Under the pieces are notes generated by a model that was given only the letters and a program-made list of their open reading frames with translations, did not search any database and was not told the DNA's origin. Of a stretch of DNA of 10,294 nucleotides, positions 5,233-10,294 are shown piece by piece. Origin of the DNA: Planctomycetota bacterium (GTDB taxonomy: Bacteria > Planctomycetota > Planctomycetia > Pirellulales > Lacipirellulaceae); contig JAJDEE010000163.1 in the NCBI GenBank assembly GCA_029259975.1, positions 1 to 10,294 on the forward strand, read 5' to 3'. The position numbers and the translations under genes are program-made. The first letter of the stretch is position 1; every line of letters starts with the position of its first letter.

Positions 5233-6279
5233 ATGACGCTTGCAACGACAAACGCTACTTCCGCTGATACCCTCACCGAGAGCCGCTGGCAACAGATGGC
5301 CACGCGCGTACTCGCCGGCGACACGCTGATCGCTGACGAAGCTCGGGATATATTGGCAGCACCAGAGTCTGAACTGCTCGACTTGCTACAGGCCGCCTAC
5401 CGCGTGCGGTCTCGCTATTTCGGCAACAAGGTTCAGCTCTATTTTTTAATGAATGCCAAGAGTGGACTGTGCCCAGAGGATTGTAGTTACTGCTCGCAAT
5501 CGGTGGTTTCTGAAGCTGAAATTCCCAAGTACAACCTGCTCCAGCGTGAAAAGATCTTGGCTGGTGCCAAAGAAGCTGTCCAGCGGCAGGCGAAGACGTA
5601 TTGCATTGTCATCTCGGCGCGCGGGCCGAGCGAGCGCGAGATGCAAGCGGTCGAGAAATTAGTCCCCGAGATCAAAGAGCAATACAAGCTCGACGTGTGT
5701 GCCTGCCTTGGTTTGCTCACACCCGACCAGGCGGACCGACTGAAAGCGTGCGGCGTGAACCGGGTCAACCATAACCTCAACACTGGCGAGGAATTTTACA
5801 GCGAGATTTGCACGACGCACACTTACAAAGACCGCCTCGACACACTGCACGCTGTTCGCAACGCTGGCATGGAGCTTTGCTCTGGCGGCATTGTTGGTTT
5901 GGGCGAGCAGCCAAGCGATCTGGTCGACATGGCGTTTGACCTGCGCAAGATGACCGTCGAATCGATCCCCGTGAACTTTTTGAATCCGATTGATGGTACA
6001 CCGCTCGCCGGCAGCGCCGATCTTACTCCGACCTACTGCCTGAAAGTATTAGCGATGTTCCGACTCGTAAACCCCGACCAAGAGATTCGCATCGCAGGCG
6101 GTCGCGAGATCCACCTGCGTAGTCTACAAGCGATGGGCCTCTACGCCGCCAACTCGATTTTCGTAGGCGATTACCTCACAACCAAAGGGCAAGTGCCCGA
6201 GGCGGATTATGCGATGATTCGCGACTTGGGTTTTGAAGTCGTCAAGACACCTGAAGTGGAAGCAGTCGTGCAAGATTGA
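5233..6279 (+). CDS. bioB: Biotin synthase
   Basis: BioB is a cytoplasmic radical-SAM enzyme that inserts sulfur into dethiobiotin, the last step of biotin synthesis. Its 348 residues match the family (E. coli 346). The radical-SAM motif GLCPEDCSYCSQS supplies C80, C84 and C87 for the [4Fe-4S] cluster. The [2Fe-2S] ligands of E. coli BioB (C97, C128, C188, R260) appear conserved as C124, C156, C216 and probably R286. Other family blocks are NHNLNTGEEFY, CSGGIVGLGE, and FLNPIDGTPL, and IAGGRE near residue 287. The N-terminal 27 or so residues beyond E. coli's start are polar and poorly conserved. ATG 5233 lacks a Shine-Dalgarno. No other biotin gene lies in the window, so it stands alone here. 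Confidence 0.97.
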   Translation: MTLATTNATSADTLTESRWQQMATRVLAGDTLIADEARDILAAPESELLDLLQAAYRVRSRYFGNKVQLYFLMNAKSGLCPEDCSYCSQSVVSEAEIPKYNLLQREKILAGAKEAVQRQAKTYCIVISARGPSEREMQAVEKLVPEIKEQYKLDVCACLGLLTPDQADRLKACGVNRVNHNLNTGEEFYSEICTTHTYKDRLDTLHAVRNAGMELCSGGIVGLGEQPSDLVDMAFDLRKMTVESIPVNFLNPIDGTPLAGSADLTPTYCLKVLAMFRLVNPDQEIRIAGGREIHLRSLQAMGLYAANSIFVGDYLTTKGQVPEADYAMIRDLGFEVVKTPEVEAVVQD

Positions 6280-6341
6280 ACGAGCGTGACCGGTACGCCC
6301 CCACGAGCAACGGTTTTCGGGAGACAGCCTCTTCAGCCAAC

Positions 6342-7463
6342 TTATTGCCCTTGTAACACATCGACAAAATCATTCAGCCGACCTACGCGGACGTGTTTTT
6401 CTATCATCTGGCGGTCACGAAAGATGGTCAACTCGACGGAGCGGCCGATTTCTGTTCGCTTGACAAGATTGATCAAATGCTTATCGTTTTGAATTTGCAG
6501 GCCGTCGAAACTAAGGATTACGTCATTCACTTGCAGGCCTGCCACGGTAGCTGGAGAGTTGGAAGTGATACCAGTGATGCGTGTTCCACGTAGTTCGTTG
6601 AGACCGACATAACGGGCCGAGGCCGGGTCGAATTTGATATCGAGCCTGACGCCCAGAAAACCGCCTTCGACCTCGCCGGTTTCGATCAATTGTCTCATAA
6701 TTCGCACGGCGATGTTGATCGGGATCGAAAAGCCAATTCCTTCGTTGCCGCCGGAGTTGCTGGCGATTGCTGTATTCAAGCCAATCACTTCCCCCCGTAG
6801 GTTGACCAGCGGACCTCCGCTGTTGCCGGGGTTGATTGCCGCGTCGGTTTGCAGGAATTTCTGGTAGACGACTTCGCCTTCGCCCAGGTCAAGATTTGAG
6901 CGGCCTTTGGCGCTGATAATTCCTCGAGTCACACTGCGGCGGAGATTGAATGGGCTGCCAAATGCCATGACGATCTCACCGATTTCGGCGGTACCGCTAT
7001 TGCCGATTCGTGCGGGAACGAGGTTTTCAGCTTCGACTCGCAGCACCGCGATATCGGTCTCCGCGTCACTCCAAATCTTTGTGGGGTGCAATTGACGGCC
7101 GTCGAACAGCTCGAGTCGAATGAGATCTTCTTGCGAATGTTTGATCACGTGCCGATTGGTGAGGACATAGTTTTGACCGCGAAATCGAACCAAGACAGCA
7201 GAGCCTGCTTCTTCGATATCTCGTCGGAAGCGGTATTGCGGCAATGGTGTTGCTTCGACGTGGACGACGGAGGGCGCAACGAGTTTCGCAACTCGCTTGT
7301 AGATGCCCAATTCGCGCCGAAGTGCGTCGACATCGCGAGAGAGTTCGGCAAATTTCTGTTCGCGATCGATCGAGCTTGTATCAGCAGAGCTTGCTTGTTG
7401 CGCCTGCAGAGGTAGGCACATGGCCACTACTGAAAATATCAGGACCGTTTGAAAAGCACGCAC
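6342..7463 (-). CDS. Exported HtrA/DegS-like serine protease with one PDZ domain
   Basis: The 373-residue product begins with a signal peptide (about 1-21, MRAFQTVLIFSVVAMCLPLQ followed by A|QQ). A short coiled-coil-prone helix (32-56) and a trypsin-like domain (about 60-262) follow. The catalytic triad is intact: H105 in TNRHVI, D137 in ETDIAVL and S215 in GNSGGPL. A single PDZ domain occupies about 268-362 (GGFLGVRLDI.., SPATVAGLQVNDVILSFDG). HtrA proteases degrade or sense misfolded proteins in the periplasm; one PDZ domain recalls DegS more than DegP, but the signal looks cleavable rather than a membrane anchor. It starts with GTG, supported by a Shine-Dalgarno sequence, 13 bases after the DksA-like gene, so the two are probably co-transcribed. 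It converges with bioB. Confidence 0.92.
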   Translation of the reverse strand: MRAFQTVLIFSVVAMCLPLQAQQASSADTSSIDREQKFAELSRDVDALRRELGIYKRVAKLVAPSVVHVEATPLPQYRFRRDIEEAGSAVLVRFRGQNYVLTNRHVIKHSQEDLIRLELFDGRQLHPTKIWSDAETDIAVLRVEAENLVPARIGNSGTAEIGEIVMAFGSPFNLRRSVTRGIISAKGRSNLDLGEGEVVYQKFLQTDAAINPGNSGGPLVNLRGEVIGLNTAIASNSGGNEGIGFSIPINIAVRIMRQLIETGEVEGGFLGVRLDIKFDPASARYVGLNELRGTRITGITSNSPATVAGLQVNDVILSFDGLQIQNDKHLINLVKRTEIGRSVELTIFRDRQMIEKHVRVGRLNDFVDVLQGQ

Positions 7464-7470
7464 ACGAGTT

Positions 7471-7475
7471 TCCTC
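7471..7475 (-). promoter_or_regulatory. Shine-Dalgarno sequence of the protease gene
   Basis: On the minus strand GAGGA lies seven bases before the GTG at 7463-7461, directly after the DksA-like stop codon TAG (7479-7477). It decides the GTG start and shows independent initiation within the two-gene unit. Confidence 0.75.
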
Positions 7476-7476
7476 A

Positions 7477-7893
7477 CTAGACTTCGCTGTCGCTAAACGA
7501 AACGTCGGTATCGAGCGTTAAACCCAAATCAGCGATGTTGACTTCCCCCGATTCGACTGCTCGTTGGCAGTCGATGCAGGTCTGCGCGTAGGGTAGAGCG
7601 TTGAGACGAGCTAGCGGAATCTTGTTGTTGCAGACTTCGCACTGTCCGTAGTTACCTTCGCGGATTCGCTCGATCGCATTGTCGATCAGTACAAGTTCGC
7701 GGCTTTCGACTTCCGCCAATTTAGAACTGATGTCATCTTGAGCTGCATCGAGCGCTGCATCAACAACATCGCCGCCCGTCTGCTCGGGTAGCGCCTTGAG
7801 TAGGCTCAGGTCGCCAGCGAGCGCTTGACGCAGGGCGTCGCGCCGGTTGACGAGCTGGGCATGAAGTTTGATGATCGAGTCTTTGCGTGCCAT
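7477..7893 (-). CDS. DksA/TraR-family zinc-finger transcription regulator
   Basis: The 138-residue protein has the DksA layout: an N-terminal helical coiled coil (about 5-78) and a C-terminal four-cysteine zinc finger, C85-x2-C88 and C106-x2-C109 (QCEVCNNKIPLARLNALPYA, then QTCIDCQ). DksA-type proteins insert their coiled coil into the RNA polymerase secondary channel and act with ppGpp. The coiled-coil tip of E. coli DksA carries DxxDxA; here residues 42-47 read DVVDAA, which fits with D42, D45 and A47, suggesting genuine polymerase contact. The acidic C-terminal tail (TLDTDVSFSDSEV) is not part of the core fold. The ATG at 7893 has a Shine-Dalgarno sequence. The downstream neighbour is the HtrA-like protease. 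Whether it is the main DksA of the cell or a paralogue cannot be told. Confidence 0.9.
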   Translation of the reverse strand: MARKDSIIKLHAQLVNRRDALRQALAGDLSLLKALPEQTGGDVVDAALDAAQDDISSKLAEVESRELVLIDNAIERIREGNYGQCEVCNNKIPLARLNALPYAQTCIDCQRAVESGEVNIADLGLTLDTDVSFSDSEV

Positions 7894-7900
7894 GATGTTG

Positions 7901-7907
7901 CCACCTT
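7901..7907 (-). promoter_or_regulatory. Shine-Dalgarno sequence of the DksA-like gene
   Basis: AAGGTGG on the minus strand (core GGTGG at 7905-7901) ends seven bases before the ATG at 7893-7891. It fixes the start. Confidence 0.7.
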
Positions 7908-8557
7908 ACCTATCAGCCGCGACGGCCTTGGGGTTGTCTTCCGTGGTGTTGCCTCTTTTAGTCTTAAAGCTAGGGAGACTGCCGCAGGTTTCTCTGTTCT
8001 CTGTTAGCAGCCAGGCGGAGGGTGTTCCAACAACCTGCCGCGCCAAGTGCACGAATCGCGTCTGCCTGCCTCAATGCGATAACCTCGCTTTTATAGGCAG
8101 GCACCGTAACTATAGTACGCATCATCCCGTAAAAAGTTTGTGGAGAACAATTCTTCCGTTTTTTTTCACAGCCGGACCCTCGCTTCTTCCGTAAGTTGTT
8201 TTTTGGCAAGGGCTTATGGAAATTTCCGTGAGTGGTTCGGGGCAGCTTAATAGAGCCGTTTCTGGGGACTCGAACTGGACATGGTTCTTGTTTCTTACTG
8301 TTTTGGCGATCACGTTCGTCCAGTCATTGGGAGTTTACCCACACTCGATTATCGACTGACTAAAGCAATTCCTGTGAGGTTTTCTTCCTACAATCCGCAG
8401 AACAGGCATTTTCGATTGTCTGAGAGACGCAGCAACTGGGGGGCTATCACATTTCGTGAGCTACCTTTTTGTACGGTAGAAAACCTGTTCAGGCGCAGGC
8501 TCCGTGCATTATTGGCCCCGCAGCATCGGAAATTCGGTGCGGAATTGCAGAACAGCT
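7908..8557. other. Long divergent intergenic region without a convincing gene
   Basis: About 650 bases separate the divergent DksA-like and FHA genes. Reading frames here, the longest being 8281-8577 on the + strand (98 codons, overlapping the FHA start), show no recognisable motif. Visible structure: an inverted repeat at 8063-8103; the palindrome ACTATAGT (8109-8116), which offers a TATAGT -10-like hexamer on both strands but without a good -35; and a short bulged hairpin (8142-8157) followed by eight T residues (8159-8166), which resembles a weak + strand terminator with no gene upstream of it. No tRNA or known small RNA was recognised. Confidence 0.5.
8063..8103. other. 9-bp inverted repeat upstream of the DksA-like gene
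   Basis: TGCCTGCCT (8063-8071) and AGGCAGGCA (8095-8103) are perfect inverted copies 23 bases apart, about 170 bases upstream of the DksA-like start codon. It may be an operator or a leader-RNA hairpin. Confidence 0.4.
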
Positions 8558-10294
8558 ATGACTACATTGACCAGTGACCGTCCCTCAGCACAGGCGACTG
8601 CCGCACTCTCGTTGCGTATTGTTCAGCCCGGCGCCGACGAACGTGTTATTCCACTAACCATCGGTAAATGCACGGTCGGTTCCAGTGATCGCTGTCAGGT
8701 GCATCTTGCGAATTCGCAGATACGACCGTTGCATTGTTTAATAGTCCATGAGCCTGCTGGCACCTCCGTCACGCGCTGGGCACCGGGTGCTTTACTCAAC
8801 GACCAAGAATTCACAACAGCAGCGTTTCAACCAGGTGATTGCCTCAAAATTGGCGATGTTCAGATCTCACTTTATGCCGATCTGAATGCCAATCAGAATG
8901 CCGGTCAGAAAGATTCTCAAGAGACTGGAAATCAGCCCGCACCATCGTCGGTTTCGCCAGCGAGCAATACGTTTGCACTACCTGCAAATGATTCAGCGTA
9001 TTCTGCTTTCGCACCGCAAACAGCAGCAATCGAAAAGCCGATTGCAGACACAAACTCTGTAGATTTCATTCCGGCTCTCCAGTCAGCATCGGCTCCGATC
9101 GCAAACGTTGCAACATCGCCCGATACAGATCGACTCGTCAGCCGATTAGAGGCAGCCAATCAAAGTGCGAGAAAGCGTTGCCGCAGGTTGATCGGAACGC
9201 TACGAACCAAGCGTAACGAGGCGAGTAAATTTGATCGAAGAGTCAATGAGTTGCAAGAGCAGTTGCGTGTTACACTCGACGAGCGCGAGCAGATTTCCCT
9301 GCGGCTATCCCAACTCCAAGAAGATGCCACTCTACAAGAGGGCCAAACTTCTGAGGAGATCGACCGCCTGATCTCTGAGCTGACGGCGGCGTATGGAAAT
9401 GCAGGTGCCGCTGAAGCTGCACTCGCCGAACAGGCCAAGCATGTTGAGCAGACGCGGGGAGAACTCGCATCGTTACAAGGTCAGCATGAGCAGTGGGAGC
9501 AAATCCAATCCTCTGGCGAACAGCAACGGGCAAAACTGGCTCAGGCACTGGCCGATCGTGAGCAGACGATCGAAATGTTGCAAGGCGAGATCGAAAAGTT
9601 ACGCGACTCGGCAAACCAAACTGAAGCGCGACAAGAAGAGCAAATAACTGCATTGGAGTTGCTAAAGGTTGAGCTTGAGCAGGTGCAAGCGGATCGCGAT
9701 CAGCTAGCTGCGGTTCAAGCAGAATCGCGCCACAGACAACTAGAAGCAGAGCAATCGCTGGCCGACAGCGAGCAGAATTTGGCCGTGTTTCAGTTGGAAC
9801 TTGAAAAATTCCAGATCACTAGCCGCAACACCGAGCAAGAGTTAATTGAAAGCAATGAAGCATTTGCAAAAATGCAAGCTGAATTTGCCCCCCTGGTTGA
9901 AGAGCGAGACCAGTTGGCCACAAAGCGGACTGAGTATCAGTTACGCGAGCAAGGTTGGGAGCATGAACTAGCCAGTCGTGACACCCAAATCGAACAATTG
10001 TCGGCCGAGATCGAACAGCTTCATGCAGCGGTTGCTGAGGCCAAACGAGGCGCTTCCGATCAAATTACTCAGGTAGGTAGTGTCCAGCAGCAGCTCGACT
10101 CGTTGACGAGCGAGCGAGATCAATTGCTTGTGGCTCAGGCAGACCTCGTCCAAAAAAGCCGGGAGTGGCAGGAAGCTATTGCTGTCCGCGACCGACGTAT
10201 CCGCGAACTCGAAGAGGAACATGTTGGCATCTGCGAGATGCTACAGTCCGTCGAAAAGGGGGCCTTCGAGCAAGTCGACTCATATAGCAAGCTT
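8558..10294 (+). CDS. FHA-domain protein with long coiled coil, 3' end outside the window
   Basis: From ATG 8558 the frame is open for 579 codons to the window edge. Residues 17-108 form an FHA-like domain (LSLRIVQPG.., TIGKCTVGSSDRCQVHLANS.., RPLHCLIV.., GDCLKIGDVQISLY). Canonical FHA domains bind phosphothreonine through a G-R and an S-x-x-H motif; here S42 replaces the arginine after G41 and R56 stands at the usual serine, so classical binding may be lost, although H59 and N81 remain. Residues 109-188 are a low-complexity Ala/Ser/Gln/Pro linker. From about 192 to the end the chain is a Glu/Gln/Leu-rich coiled coil with heptads, beginning with a basic patch (ARKRCRRLIGTLRTKR). Part of it repeats every 70 residues. 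No signal peptide or membrane span is seen. It could be a cytoplasmic scaffold. No Shine-Dalgarno precedes the ATG. Confidence 0.85.
   Translation, partial: MTTLTSDRPSAQATAALSLRIVQPGADERVIPLTIGKCTVGSSDRCQVHLANSQIRPLHCLIVHEPAGTSVTRWAPGALLNDQEFTTAAFQPGDCLKIGDVQISLYADLNANQNAGQKDSQETGNQPAPSSVSPASNTFALPANDSAYSAFAPQTAAIEKPIADTNSVDFIPALQSASAPIANVATSPDTDRLVSRLEAANQSARKRCRRLIGTLRTKRNEASKFDRRVNELQEQLRVTLDEREQISLRLSQLQEDATLQEGQTSEEIDRLISELTAAYGNAGAAEAALAEQAKHVEQTRGELASLQGQHEQWEQIQSSGEQQRAKLAQALADREQTIEMLQGEIEKLRDSANQTEARQEEQITALELLKVELEQVQADRDQLAAVQAESRHRQLEAEQSLADSEQNLAVFQLELEKFQITSRNTEQELIESNEAFAKMQAEFAPLVEERDQLATKRTEYQLREQGWEHELASRDTQIEQLSAEIEQLHAAVAEAKRGASDQITQVGSVQQQLDSLTSERDQLLVAQADLVQKSREWQEAIAVRDRRIRELEEEHVGICEMLQSVEKGAFEQVDSYSKL
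9482..10294 (+). repeat. 70-residue coiled-coil repeat within the FHA protein
   Basis: Four units follow without a single insertion or deletion: residues 309-378 (9482-9691), 379-448 (9692-9901), 449-518 (9902-10111) and 519-579+ (10112 to the edge). Units two to four start DRDQL, ERDQL and ERDQL; unit one has the diverged QHEQW. At unit position 23 they read LADREQTIEMLQGEIEKL, LADSEQNLAVFQLELEKF, LASRDTQIEQLSAEIEQL and IAVRDRRIRELEEEHVGI. Seventy residues equal ten heptads. A weaker trace one unit earlier, EEIDRLISEL at 266-275, is in the same register. Confidence 0.8.

Noticed and set aside
8260..8282. Apparent tRNA T-loop (GTTCGAGTCC-like on the minus strand)
   Set aside because: The flanking bases do not form the five-pair T stem, and no anticodon arm or acceptor stem could be placed around it.
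8281..8577. 98-codon + strand frame upstream of the FHA gene
   Set aside because: It overlaps the FHA start in another frame, lacks a ribosome-binding site and has no domain-like pattern.

Overview
The window looks like chromosomal DNA of a planctomycete, most likely of the Pirellulales (Pirellula/Blastopirellula/Rhodopirellula-like). This is inferred from the protein families (secreted beta-propeller, small TPR protein, short PSP1 protein, FHA/coiled-coil protein), from weak or absent Shine-Dalgarno sequences before most genes, and from large palindromic repeats between genes. No database search was possible. The last six bases are a HindIII site, so the right edge may be a clone end.

Layout: (1) 1-362, the 3' end of a GT-B glycosyltransferase. 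(2) 543-4434, a co-directional + strand cluster: leuC and leuD (both subunits of isopropylmalate isomerase), a secreted beta-propeller protein starting 9 bases after leuD, and a 107-residue TPR protein. (3) 4531-5109 on the minus strand, a PSP1-domain protein with a cysteine-rich tail, convergent with the TPR gene. (4) 5233-6279, bioB (biotin synthase), divergent from the PSP1 gene. (5) 7893-6342 on the minus strand, a probable two-gene operon: a DksA/TraR-type zinc-finger regulator followed after 13 bases by a DegS/HtrA-like exported serine protease with one PDZ domain. (6) 7894-8557, a long divergent intergenic region. (7) 8558-10294, the first 579 codons of an FHA-domain protein with a very long coiled coil, open at the window edge.

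The most unusual content is repetitive. Four unrelated palindromic repeat types lie between or at the edges of genes (1991-2049, 2158-2228, 2949-3016, 4442-4536), and a truncated fifth type lies just upstream of leuD (2267-2313). One palindrome lies inside an open reading frame and appears to encode the N-terminal half of a signal peptide; another contains the stop codon of the PSP1 gene. The coiled coil of the FHA protein is built from a 70-residue repeat in exact register. The rest is ordinary housekeeping: leucine and biotin biosynthesis, transcription control and envelope protein quality control. I saw no CRISPR array, phage, transposase, toxin-antitoxin or defence gene.
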